The position numbers were made by a program, and so were the translations under genes. From Sipunculus nudus (Eukaryota > Annelida > Sipuncula > Golfingiida > Sipunculidae), in contig CM049307.1 of the NCBI GenBank assembly GCA_026874595.1, positions 62,776,370-62,840,369 of the forward strand: 64,000 nt of DNA, written 5' to 3'. The notes below the pieces were generated by a model that did no database searches, was not told the origin of the DNA, and saw only the letters and a list, made by a program, of their open reading frames with translations. Of this stretch, positions 35,879 through 48,299 are shown in pieces (position 1 is the first letter of the stretch; the number at the start of each line of letters is the position of its first letter).

Positions 35879-36310
35879 TAATCAGTGAGAATTAGATATC
35901 GCTTGAGTCAAAAACCGTCGCATGTAATCAACGAGAATCGGATATTGCTTGAGTCAAAAAACCGTGGCATAAAATCAAAGAGAATTAGATATTGCTTGAG
36001 TAAAAAACCGTCCCCTGAAGTTAAAAAGAAAAAAAAAACCGTGGCAGTCGAAAACCGTCGCATGTAATCAACGAGAATCAGATATTGCTTGAGTCAAAAC
36101 CCGTTGCATGCAGTTAACGAGAATCAGATACCGCCTGGGGCAAAAACTGTCCAATGTAATCTGCGAGAATCAGATGCTGCTCGTGTCAAAAACCGTCGCT
36201 TGAATCAGCGAGAATTAGATATAGCTTGAGTCAAAAACTACCGCATGTAATCAGCGAGAATTAGATATAGCTTGAGTCAAAAACTACCGCATGTAATCAA
36301 CGAGAATCAA
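35879..36310 (+). repeat. 46-bp monomeric continuation of the 140-bp array
   Basis: About nine more monomers of the same 46-47 bp unit without higher-order structure, increasingly diverged, with one A-rich interruption near 36030. This resembles the monomeric border of a homogenised satellite. Confidence 0.9.
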
Positions 36311-36314
36311 ACTG

Positions 36315-36735
36315 TAAAGATAAGCCCTTGGACCTTTCTCAAAAATAGGCCAGAAAACGTTGATCCCACTGCACACAGGCTCTTCGTTTTGTTTATATAC
36401 TCCTGTTTATAACATGTGGGGGCCCCGCCAAAATAATCAAAACACATTCAATGAGGACATCAGTCAGACGAACCAAAGATTTGCAACGTGCGTTTTGCAA
36501 GTAAAATAAATGACCTTTCAAATTATATGCAAACTACATTCTTAGGTTACATAGTTTTGCTGTGTTTACTAACAGTTTGTAGAAAAACAAGCTCAAGCAT
36601 CCATCACAGAGGCGTCATGAAAAACTGTCTATTAACCGGAATTGCCCAGAGTTCATTCATATAAGCGAGAAACCACAAATAAAATTTAGACATGGTAGGT
36701 GAATAGCTGGCTTTAAGAGGGTCCAATTCATATAA
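36315..36735 (+). repeat. Dispersed repeat family A, copy 2
   Basis: Partner of 5455-5900 in the same orientation. It lies immediately next to the end of the 46-bp array and is followed 180 bp later by a family D copy. Confidence 0.75.
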
Positions 36736-36914
36736 AACTAGACATGTACTCCGTATCTACATGTTTACCTCTGCCAGAATCTTAATTAAATGCCGCTGAG
36801 TTCTACACAGATTACATATGTGAAAACGTCTATATCATTGCATTACTTGCACCAGGGGGTCTGTGGGCCATGCCACTTTAAATTAACAAGAATTCACTTG
36901 AGATGGTTATTGGT

Positions 36915-37210
36915 AAGCATTTAGGTATGTATACATGTAGTGAAGAGGATAATGTAGTCCCTTTAAATATTTTTGACAAGAATTGTTTCAAGGCAAATAA
37001 CAGAAACATTGGTATTTATGTGGTACGGACTTCACGGAATAAGTAATATTTTGTAAGCTTACGTATTGGCAAACATTAGGTGTTTCCTTGTAATGTAACA
37101 AATGTCAAATTTAAAATTTGACAATGGAGACAAGTTGTCCCGGCCGTTCTTAACTGCCTAATTGCAAGTTTCCACCTCTGGTGGAAGGGTGCCACATTTC
37201 CTGAGAAATG
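36915..37210 (+). repeat. Dispersed repeat family D, copy 2
   Basis: Collinear with 21030-21295. The 5' part (GTAGTGAAGAGGATAATGTA region) also aligns with the copy at 54530. Because family A precedes it here, A and D may be two parts of one longer element. That is inference. Confidence 0.75.
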
Positions 37211-37219
37211 TTGATTTCA

Positions 37220-40200
37220 AAATTTCAGGCAAATCGACTTGGCCAGGTTAAATCCGCGCCGTGTAATCAGTTGGTTCCAGCACTTCAGGCTTGTTCATAT
37301 ATGTTTCCATATGTTACCAGATTTGTCTGTTAATGAAATCATTACTGAGTTTACATTATAGTAAACAATGATGTTACTATTCCCATACATCTTAAGCTAA
37401 ATCAGACATGCAGTTCTTGGCAGCTTATCAATATTTCAGCATATTCATTAAACACAATTACCCGAGCAGCATTTTCAGTCTAAAAATGATGAAGTAGCGC
37501 CACGATCAAATGAGATAAAACTGACTTAAACAGGTCAGTATTCGGACGCTTATCGTTCATAATTGCCAGGAAATGGGATACATGAAATCTCCTGGTAGTG
37601 TAGTTGGTTTTCATCGGTAGGTTGTTCTCTCTATTGTTAGCCAAGGTTCCGCACATAAAATAAAAACTAGCAGAGCGGGAGACCAGGGATCTTGTATTTT
37701 ATCTGCTTATCCGATGAGACACGTCATAACCGGATTGATAGCTACCGTAAAGTTGCTGAAGAACTAGCGGGCCAATATAGGTCGGTGGATTTACATTCTC
37801 TCGTCCATCGTAAATAGAGGGGTGTCTAAAGGACCCCGCGGTTCCAACGTGATTACACCAGTTTCTACGAGCTCGCTAAGCGACCAGGATGAGCAGGCAA
37901 AATGGGTTGACCCAAGGACACAGCAAGAGACCCTTCGCCAGCACTGCAAGGGGCGGGAAACAGCTTCATACACAACAGTCCTGTTTTAGCTGAAACAGGA
38001 CCAGCGGGGGTGGAAAGGCCTACTGTTGAATATAAATGTCAACAAGAAAAAACTGGCGAGCTTTGGTAAAAGCGTTTAAACATTCCAAAGTCAGCTTTCA
38101 GTTAAAATGGATTTACCTATGTGAAAACTGATGCTAAATCTCTGCAAGGATTATGGGGTATATACGGTGGTGCCCGTTACCACTAAAATGGAGGATATAT
38201 TGAAATGTTTGAAAAAATACCACAATGTTTTCAGTTTCACTGTCTAATTGTGTTGTCTGAACAAAATCTTAAAAAGAACATGTCAAGCACTGCACACGTA
38301 GTCTTCCAATTATCTGGGAGCATGTGTACTTACTTACATGGTATAGTGAGATTTTGAAAATACCTCTCTTTTTCTACGTCAGAAGAGTGTTCTACGTATA
38401 AATTTCTCAATAGTTCGCTAAATGTCACAGAGAAGTCTAGTGCATCTGTAAAATTTGTATTTTGTGAGAAATGAAGAATTATGAGGTTAACGTACGAGAT
38501 GCGATTAGCACATGATTTTACGTAAAAGACCTCTGTCAGTATATTATCATTATTCCGACTAGCATACTACCTGCCCTCCGTGTGAGACAGGTCTGAGGCA
38601 GGGTTTGTGCGGGACAGGATTTCCATGGACCATGTTGGCACGGGCCGTGTTTACTAAAAGTAGTTTCCAATCATGCAGGGATCCAAGTAAATGCATCCTC
38701 CACTAAGGTTCCTTTTGTGCACAGCGGGAGCGAGCCAGCGGTCGTTTAACCGGCAAACAACTGCGCTGCATGCACACGCTTTCATTTAACGGCATGGTCG
38801 AAAGGAGGGGCCTTACGGCCTTCATAATTTTATTCTTCTTTAGCAATAACGTTTTGTGTTTCTTGGGTGACGATCAATCACTCAATCATTACTTAAATTA
38901 TATCAATTATATAAAACTATTTACTACAAATCTAATATAATACCATTTACTGCAAATCTAAGGTTAATTCTTATTTGGAATTTAATTTTGGACTTATTGT
39001 TTTACAATGGTTTAGATGTTTTATCAAACTAGCATGGCGCACTGTTGCATCATGAAATAGATTTAGGATGTAGTGATTTTATATTCATATACACCACTTG
39101 TGTTTGTGTATTTGTCTCAACTGGGATGGTTTCTAATAGATGGCGTTGTGATAGCCCTATCGCAAAATAATATCAAATATTTCCCGATATTTCAACGGGC
39201 ATTTGAAAAAACATAGCCACAGAGGAATGATGTCCTAGTATCTCCATACAATATGGCAAGAATAATTTTTGAATTCAAAATACATGCAAAATACAAACTG
39301 GATTTTAAAAAGAAAATACTTAATCAGCTTCTTATGTATTCAAATGACCCTGTTACCAACTTCGAGCGGTGGATAGGGGATATAATCTGTAAACTACACA
39401 GATTTGAACAAGGACGTAAGGGTCAGGTGTTAAACTGACCTAAATATTGTGCATGATAGTGGGTAACAAAACCAAACAAATTGTGAAATTGAAAAATACC
39501 ATTTCAGTTGTTATCAAAAATAGTTGGTTGTCATAGTTGTGGCCAAGAAATATGCCTGTTACATTATATGCTAACAGCTCCTACTGTTGCTAGGTTATTT
39601 GGTAATCGGTTTTACATTAAGTACGCAAGGCCATACACAGTCACACACATGTAGTTTCCCTTATTATAAGCCATAATTATATGACCATGATATGAAAGCT
39701 AAAGTCTAAGTATTTTCCATCTGCTTTAGGGATAAGCAAAAATACCATTTCACCTCACAGAGAGTCAGCCACCACAGGTGGCCCCATCTGCAGGTGGAAT
39801 TCACTTCGCAGTCATATGATAAAAGAAATGTTGGTAATGACTGGTGTTGTGGTTCCTGAGACAAATTATATAAATCGTTCAGTAAAATTCAAATTATTCA
39901 ATTATTCTCCCAGCTCGAAGGAATCTAAAATGTGACAGTGCTAATGGACACATGTACAGCGTTAAGTATACATTTTCCATCAAACGGTGTGTCAACATTT
40001 AGCTTTAAGCGTTCGAGTTAAACTTTGCATTGCTGCAGGGCTGTTGAACAATTATGATTGCTTTCGATTAAAACTAATTCAGCCCTGTAACAAACCCTCA
40101 ATAGAGTGAGAACAGTGATTAAAATGTGTTTGGAAAAGCATTAAACCGTAGAAATGTGTAATTCAAGCGGGAAACAATTTAACACTTTTAACAATATAAA

Positions 40201-41280
40201 TTATGGGTTATCCAGTGCAATGATAAAGCAGCATTGTAACACGTGGAATTGTAAACATAAATCTAATTCCCCTGCCTGGTGAAACTGAATCATCTTCTCT
40301 CTCTGTCGCTTTCTTTGTGTTGGAAGATACATGCAACATTAAGCTTTTAAACATTATCGGGAAGAAATGGGTCAACCTTTATGTCTCATCATATTGAACT
40401 TGAGAAGAAAAAGAAAAAAGAGGATCCTGACCACACCGTGTATCAGGTGGCAATCAGCCCATCCCTTTACTATGTAACTTTGAACACACATTATCCATGG
40501 TGAAAGGGGTACAGAAATTGCAGAATAACATGGTAGTATCATTGGTCAATTGGATAATTAATGATAAAAGACAGTGCACCAAACATCCCTTGTTCAACGA
40601 TAATCATTTGAGGTTAATGAGTACAATATTTTAAGCAAATGCAAAAGATAATATTGTAAGAGGCTGATTTCCCCTGGATGCCCACAGAGAATCTTCATCA
40701 GTGAAGTCATTACAAAATCCCAGTCTACAACATTGATGATGGTCATTTTTTAAGTAAAGAACCTTTGGATAGCCATCGTGTATGCAGTGGGACTATATTA
40801 ATTAAATGCCTGCACAATTAATATGCTTTTGATTTCCTATTGTCCTGTTAGTTTCCTTTTAATTCGCTTGTCCGTAGGTTGAGTTTTGTTAATCTAACTT
40901 GATGTATTGTCTCCCATGGTTTTAATTTATAGTTTACTATGTTTATAGATATGAGCTAATATAATTAATCTAAAGAATAATGTGAACGAAAACCTGGCTG
41001 GAAACCTTTATACATGTTTCAATTCTAAACATTTCTTATTTGTAGCAATTCACGCATTCGGTCATATATTCAGGCCTAATTAATTAGACCTATCCAGAAG
41101 GTTCGCGACGGGGAGTCACATTTATCAAAAGCACTACAGATCTGCGATCAAATCATATCTAATATAATTTTGATCATCACATTATCATTATAACAAGGCC
41201 TACAGACCTAATGCGAACCTGTGCAATGGGATATAAACCAGGTATAATACTTCAATGCTGGACCATTACTTTTCAAGTAC
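37220..41280. other. Intronic sequence, possible conserved non-coding DNA
   Basis: No gene or repeat array seen. The part at 40250-40640 is non-repetitive and carries homeodomain- and octamer-like motifs (ATAATTAATGAT, ATGCAAAAG). See findings. Confidence 0.45.
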
Positions 41281-41285
41281 ATGTG

Positions 41286-42028
41286 TGTTACAGGTACTCT
41301 TTTTATTGTGTGACACGGGCGTAACTCGTGTGGTGACACCCTCGCCTGGCCGTTTGTTACATTCTATGTTTAATCCGCACTGGTTGAACTCTTGTTGTTA
41401 TGCCGGCCTTGGGTTTTCTCGCCTGGTCGTGAGTCACGTGATGAGCCTGGTGTGTAGAGACACACAGAGCTGTTTTTCTGGAGAATTCCTGAAACGCTGT
41501 ACAGATGTACAGATCTTATAGATTCCAGAGAACGCAGAGAAGATTCCAGCGGACGCAGAAGCGTGTGTCAGATTCTAGGACCTTATCCGACGAATGCGGC
41601 AATTATAGATTTTCAAAGACTTTCTCCTGGATTTTATGCATTTTGGACTTCAGTTTACTTTCTGGGTTGTTGCAAGAACTTTCCACTGGATTGTCATTCT
41701 CCGAGAGTTTACATTTAAAGGACTTATCGTTGTGATGGTGTTGGAATCCAGGTACTGTGCACATACATTATTTTCTGTGAGACTGTATTGACTTGTTGCT
41801 ATACCGCTGTTGTACTGTATAATTGTATTGGTTTAGTGTATTGTAATGTTAGGATTGTTTTAAGAATAAATTATCGTTATTTGTTAACAAAAAAACACTG
41901 ACTTCTTTATTCATTCCCCTAGACATTTCACGCTGCCTAGTGTTACAGAATCTGATTTGTTTTTATCTCAATTACAAAATTTGTGTTCATCAGGCATACG
42001 TGATATGTTTATATTAGATTCCGTAACA
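41286..42028. mobile_element. Solo LTR of an LTR retrotransposon
   Basis: A 743-bp element starts TGTTACAGGTACTC and ends TTCCGTAACA, giving TG...CA termini with a 6-bp inverted end TGTTAC/GTAACA. It is flanked by a perfect 5-bp duplication ATGTG (41281-41285 and 42029-42033). An AATAAA is present at 41865-41870 in the 3' half. No primer-binding site or internal coding region follows on either side, so this is a solo LTR. A 5-bp duplication fits Ty3/Gypsy, BEL-Pao or Copia. A related shortened copy lies at 57981-58098. Confidence 0.88.
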
Positions 42029-42089
42029 ATGTGTAACATGTATATGAACAATGCAAGTACTAAACATTTTGAACTAGAAACAATTACAC

Positions 42090-42490
42090 AAATATCACTG
42101 CTGAAATTCTGGCATGGGTGAACACGATACAAAAATGATTGTAGCTGGCACCACCAGTCTCGTATACAATGAAGCTATCAGAGATATATACATATGCCCA
42201 TACTATTATATTTTATATATTTCATACTGATATGTCAACCCCCCCCCTGCAAAATAAGCAGGGACATACACTGTGTAAAAATTATTGTAGTTGACGCCAC
42301 CAGTCTTGTACACGATAAAGCTAATCGATATGTATAAATATGCCCAATTTCAGGCTGATGTATCAAATTCTTCCGTAGAGATAAGCAGGCACATACACTG
42401 TGCAAAAGTCATTGTAGGTGGCGACACCTGTCTTGTGAAAGAGAAAGCCATCGAAGACGCATAGACAGGTCAACATATCAGGCCAAAACA
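42090..42490 (+). repeat. Three diverged ~130-bp repeats
   Basis: Three successive copies begin near 42125, 42275 and 42400. They share ATTGTAG-TGGCG-CACC, GTCTTGT and AAAGC-ATCGA motifs, and each is followed by CATATGCCCA/AACATATCAG and CATACACTGTG-AAAA. Old, degenerate array. Confidence 0.65.
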
Positions 42491-42959
42491 TCAAACTTCC
42501 CTTGAGATTGATGCACTGGGTTGACCAGGCTTAGGTGAGAAAGGCAGTTGCCCCGAGGTAACTGTGACACATTGCTGACTCAAGCTACAGCACTGAATGA
42601 ACACTTGACCTGCACCTGGCTAGACTGAGTAAACGTTTGACCTGTACCTAGCTGTACTGAGTGAACTCTTGACCTGTGGCATAATCTGACACAGTTGGCA
42701 GTCTGCCAAAGGCCGACCTTTGGCCTGTTGCCAAATCCGAAATAGTTGGCAGTCTGCTTAGCTATTTATAGATACAGACACAATCTTGGCCTGATGGTAA
42801 AACTGTTTACACATGCTGAAAGACTTTGGCTACAATGCTTTTTTAATTGATGCATTCATAAGATTTTTTAATGAAATTGTTTAGAATAATAAAAGATGCA
42901 GTCCTTTCATTTAAAGGTCTCATTATTGTGCCAAAATCATTTAAGAAAACTTGAACGAA

Positions 42960-43860
42960 GGCCACCTAAGAATCATTTTTGTGCAATGTTACGTGACCAA
43001 CATTTGGACAAAATTTAGTGATCCTAGCTCCTATTGTTTCTGAGATTGTTATTTTATTATGCTTACTTGCCAAATGACTTATTACAAATCCCTGTTACTC
43101 GGCAAAAATCATCAAACCATAACCATTTGAACAAACTTTTGAGAGCTGGTCTCTGGGATCATTTTTGTAAAATACTGAACGATTTGGCTGAATGATTTTT
43201 GAGAAGAAGATTTTCAAAGGTTTTTTAAATTTCCCCCCATAAAATGTAAGTTAATGCAAGTGGCGCCACAAAACACTCAATTCCACAACGTTTGATATGT
43301 GACAGATTTTTGCATAAAATTTGGGGATGCTAGCTCCTCCTATTCCTGAGAAATAATGAATGAATGTACTGATGACTGATGACCCCTGTACAGAATAGGT
43401 CGATGCAGGTGGCGTCACCTATACCTCAATTCAAATATGACTCATGTGACCAACATTTGCATAAATTTGGTGATAATAGCCCTTTCTGAGATTGTAATTT
43501 TAGTCTGCTTTTTTTGACAGATGACTAAGTTCGACTTCCTATAACTCGGCCAAAATTTACTGAGTTGGAACCAATCGAACAAATCTGAGAAAGATTGTTC
43601 CAGGAATTATATCTTTGAAATATTGGTCAATTTGGCTGGACGGTTTCGGAGAAGAAGATTTTTTTAAGTTTTTAAGCTTTTTCCTTATAAAATCTAAGAA
43701 AATGCATTTAACCAAAAAATAAGCAAAATCCGATAGAGTGTTTTAGATGACAATTTTTTTTTGCATAAAATTTGGTGATGCTAGCTCCTGCCTTTTTTGA
43801 GATAATATGGGTTAACGTACAGACGACGGACGACGCCACACCATCGCATAAGCTCACAGG
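42960..43860 (+). repeat. Diverged ~470-bp tandem duplication with internal repeats
   Basis: The segment at 42985-43240 aligns with 43440-43670. Shared landmarks are TGTGACCAACATTTG, TTTCTGAGATTGT, ACTCGGC-AAAAT, GAACAAA, TTTGGCTG and GAGAAGAAGATTTT. A shorter motif (CATAAAATTTGGTGATGCTA followed by GCTCCT) recurs four times (about 43005, 43310, 43455, 43755). It ends with GACGCCACACCATCGCATAA, a type of terminus I associate with invertebrate dispersed repeats. Confidence 0.7.
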
Positions 43861-43863
43861 TTC

Positions 43864-43866
<3 letters not shown>

Positions 43867-43932
<66 letters not shown>
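43867..43932. repeat. (AAT)n(ATT)n palindromic microsatellite
   Basis: About 12 AAT units are followed directly by about 10 ATT units, a near-perfect hairpin of about 66 bp. Confidence 0.95.
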
Positions 43933-43933
<1 letters not shown>

Positions 43934-43989
43934 AGCATTATTATTTTTAGCATTAGTATTATTAACATGATTATTATGGTTGTTGAGTA

Positions 43990-46900
43990 AACCCGAAGAG
44001 GTCATTGATTTGCCTTTTTTTTTAAGCTTAATACCTGTTTAAGATGTCAAGTTTATAATCTGATGTCATATGTTTTTTTAAGGCGTTAAATGCTTTTCCA
44101 AAAGTTCATTAAGGTACGATAATGTCGTGGATTGTTGGGAGATTATTAAAACCCCTAATGCCATATTACTGATGTATTATCACACATCTACGGATATTAA
44201 AATGTAACATGTAGGACATAAATCTCTATGCGAAAAAAAATGTCGTCTTCAAACTGTCACATTTCCGCTTTACACAATGGATTTGACACTGATTTGCACT
44301 AATTCTGTGGCTGGCAAACACCTTATCCTTTACACTCGAGAAGGATCAAATTTATGGAACAAATGGGAATCTTCTGTGCTTTTTGCTCGAGCCAACATAA
44401 AATTTTGGACTCTGATGCGCCCATCTGTCTGTGGTTTCAAATGGTTAATATATAACACTTGACTTGCAGGTTGTTAAATATTTATATATTTTTTTTCTGC
44501 CATAAAGACCGTATTAACCGGTATACAATACGTGCATGGCAGCTTGTTCCTTGTTTATTTATCTGTATTTTTGTCTGATACAACTGTACTAACCCCAGAT
44601 TCAGCTAGACGGAAGTCCTTGCGTTTCACCTTGGCGCTTGGTGTCCATGATTACATCTGCCACAGTGATCACAATAAAGCCTTTTATTTCCTGTTCATAA
44701 ATTCACCTTATTTTCCCCATAACCCTTGCACAGCTGCACTTGCAGGCGGTATTCAGGCGTAGGCCGTGAACTTAAAAAAACTACAGACGAATAGCTTTTA
44801 GAAGCAAACAATCTGGGCAGACGAGGCGCTGTGCAGCAGCAGGGAGAATTTCTGGAAGAAGAAGAAAAAAAGGAACGTCATCTTTCCCAAGTCCAGCACG
44901 GATCGATATAAGACGAGGCGAATGTCTTCTCATACGTCCTCCCTTGATGAAGAAGAAGAATAACTAAAATAAGGGAGTATCAGGCCACCAAACATTTACT
45001 TGCACATTGGCAGCGGCGGTTTTATTCATCGGCCATACGATAACGAGGCTGGGATCTAGCTTGAGCCTTTGACCAAGGAGCGGGGTCGAAAACCAATAAG
45101 GCTCTGTAATAAAAACACGAGATAATATGCGTACGCCATCAGCAGCTAGGTCTGGAGGACTCCATCCCGGGGCACAAAGTACAAGCTGCTCTTTGCCCTG
45201 GAAATGTTACTGCCCTCTTCTTTGTCATGATTATTGCATGAGCTAATGATGAAGACAAACCTTTGTGCAACAATCCCTTATGGGATGCTGATCCAAAAAC
45301 ACATTGCAAGCTACCAAAGGCAGACCCTGTTTAAGAGACAACCAGTTATAAGCCAACAAGTACCCCTTCTGGAAACCACAAGGGGTATTCATGAGCGCCA
45401 TCAAACAAATTATTAATGCAGACCACATTGTTGCAATCAGGCGAGCTGAGGAGAAATAACGCCAGGACATTTGGGATTTGACACTGAATATTTCGGTTCG
45501 GTCGTGCACGGCTGCACCAGAGACCGAGATAGTAACATGAAACAGCAGTTGGCCTTTCAAGAAGCCCCTTTATGATAGAATATGAACTGTAATTCGCGGA
45601 TGTCATTGTGCTTTTATCGGAGAAGATAACAGATATACTCCTTCTGATCAACGATAAGAAAAGATACTGATGTACCTCCGAATAAATTTGCTTTAAAGAA
45701 GCCGTTTATAATGTAAATATTATTTTTATTATTTTCCTTACGGGTAAAAATTATTTTTCCTTATTTCCTTCGTACGGAGTTTATTGTTCAGTTGCTGATA
45801 TTTAAGGTGCGATTTAGTAAATTGTTATATTTCCTACAATAGCAGATACTTAATTATTTTTAAGATTCACCATTTGTGAAATGTTACTTCTATTTAATAA
45901 AAGGGAGACGAAGACTTAATATATTTTTTTTTATTATATATAGGCTTACATATATTGATATATATCTACTTTGACTCCACTGTAATTTTAATTTCCGTTC
46001 TTGTCTCTATGACATACAATTATTAGATACATGGCGTAAGAAAGATTCCGTGTCGCTCTAGCGACTTTGTTCATTATATCATTAATTCAGGACAATAGAC
46101 AAATAGAAAATAAAGAAAATAGAGAGACAGAACGATTCCCATATTTTTGTTCCATTTTTCTACAGCCGAGGTGTATCCTGTCTAACAAGAAGCGTCTGTT
46201 TTAAAATACTTATATTTCAGCTTAACATATGATCTTTGTAATTTTAATTTAACGGACAACGCATAATGAGAGATTTAGTCATTTACAGTTTTCAAACAGA
46301 GCCTGAGAAAAAAAATATGAACTGGTTCAGGTTAATCAAAGTTTCAGCACACAGAGTGCTGTTCTCGCATTACCCATCTCTACAGTCGGCATTAAAACAT
46401 AGTCCTCTGTCCTGCGGGACAATACTATTAATTTTGTAAATAGCCCACACATTTGCTCGGAAAACGCAGAAAAAGTCTACCAAAGGACAGATCATCAGGG
46501 AATTAAAGAACACTTCAGCAATATCTGTTGGGCCAATACCGAGGGAGTTAGAGAAAAATACGGGGTCAGGATATTCTTCTCACGATTCTGCCTCGTCATC
46601 CGGTGTCTGATTTGTCATGTTCTGCATTGTTAAATCCGTGAATAAGACGAGAAGACGACCTTTCTTTCACTTCTTACACCCGTCATACATGCCGTATCAT
46701 GTGTCGTCTTATACAAGAGTATATTTTTTAACCTACACCTTTTTGCTATTTTATTTTGATAAATCTTGCGTAGCTGAGATATAAAAGTAACCGTGACCTT
46801 TGAAGTATAATGGCCAAGTCCGCCATAGGCAGTGTTCTGTTCAAAAACTGGCAGATAGGCTGGGGCCCTTATGTAATATGCCACCAACGGTAACACTCGC

Positions 46901-47145
46901 CTGATTAATAGAGGAAGCAAACATCCCAAAAATAACGGTTTAGCCAGCTGAATATCAAACAGCCAAAGACTATTTTGTCCGTTGGGACGGAGGATGATTC
47001 TCAGTGCATTTTCATGATATCATGAGTCTCAGTACAAATTAAACCTCATAAAGGCTTGGCGGAAGTTAAACTGAGATCTTTATTATGAATATAAGTTTGA
47101 ACTTTCCCTTCTGTGTCAGAGTGACAGAGAAAAAAATACGTAACT
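43990..47145. other. Intronic sequence, candidate conserved non-coding DNA
   Basis: No gene or array supported. The part at 45160-45660 is non-repetitive, moderately GC-rich and rich in TAAT/ATTA and ATTGCATGAG-like motifs. An open frame at 44277-44462 has no recognisable motif. Confidence 0.45.
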
Positions 47146-47149
47146 GGAA

Positions 47150-47215
47150 ATATGCATTCTATGGAATGAAAGCCTCCGCCTTGCGGGGGTCCCTGTTGTT
47201 TGACGCTCCCTAAGG
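47150..47215 (-). repeat. Dispersed repeat family C, terminal fragment
   Basis: Contains GCATTCTATGGAATGAAAGC followed by CTCCGCC, matching the terminus of family C at 60925. The remainder of the element is missing. Confidence 0.55.
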
Positions 47216-48290
47216 GGGTTTGCATTTATTTATCCTGTATATTTTATGCAGCCATATTTTATGATCAATTATTCATGGAATGTTTGTCTTTATGCTTATA
47301 TTCGCAATGTTTACCAATAGACAGAGGGTATATGAGAAACATGCAAATATTTCAGGCGTCATTGGTATTTATAATAAAAATCCAGGTATTAATACAAATA
47401 GTAAACCAAGAAATTCTAGGTCGGGAGTATATAAGAATATCCGATTTTGTCTAACTGGAGCTTATAAATTTAGTTCACAATACGACATGCATTGTCATTT
47501 CAACTTCATTGCTTATGAGTTAAACGAGTGGTAGAACAGCCATAACGCATGATTGATCCAACTTCATCTTGTGACAGGTAAAAACTTTAATTAAAAGTTC
47601 CGGTCTTCTGATATTTAAAATGTGGATATTATATATATTTGGCTTCAAGACTGTCCTTACGAAGGTTAGGTATTATGTTAGGTATTATAACTATTAGCAC
47701 GTGGGTTTGTTATGTATATGATATATTGCATTCAGAACAGAGACTGGGGCTTGAGGTGATTGGCTGGTGACGTCACAGGTAAAATTTTGATATGACTTTA
47801 ATCAGTAGCAATGCATGCTGCTTTTATTCTTCGCTGAGAGTATGGAGCTGACAGTGTCAGAAATATTAACCTTTTGATGAGACCCAGAATGTTTAGTCAC
47901 AAGGGTCTGACGTCACTGCCGAGTTGACAGTCCTCATAGATGTGCTAAAAGCTTTTTAACAAATCACACAACCTCATGATTTTTTTCAATAAAATATATA
48001 GAAAACATATTTTCTTCCATGAGTTGGGTTTAGTTTATGCAAAATCTATTTCTTAATTTTCTTTATTTCGTAAAAGTGTTATATGATAATGTAAGGAGAT
48101 TTGGAATCCGTTTGTTGACCTAAATATAACAGTACGGAATTCTTTAAAAATTGTTTACTGACTCTGAGACGAAATTTTCGTGTTAAAGAATAACCAATCG
48201 ATACAAAAAAAAGTAAAATGCTGCCAACTTGCAGTAGGAATACATTTCTTGAAGTGAATAAATGTACAATATCAATTTTTTTCATGTCAC
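47216..48290. other. Intronic sequence, nothing recognised
   Basis: AT-rich unique DNA without supported features. Confidence 0.5.
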
Positions 48291-48299
48291 CAATATTCA

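Noticed and set aside
35386-36067. Repeated 60-70 codon open frames with near-identical proteins
   Set aside because: They are a by-product of the 140-bp/46-bp array, whose period keeps frames open. There is no start context or domain.
21437-36310. Tandem arrays considered as CRISPR arrays
   Set aside because: Units are contiguous without unique spacers, and the context is a eukaryotic intron.
41255-41735. Two plus-strand open frames of about 80 codons
   Set aside because: They lie mostly inside the solo LTR and have no gag or pol motif.
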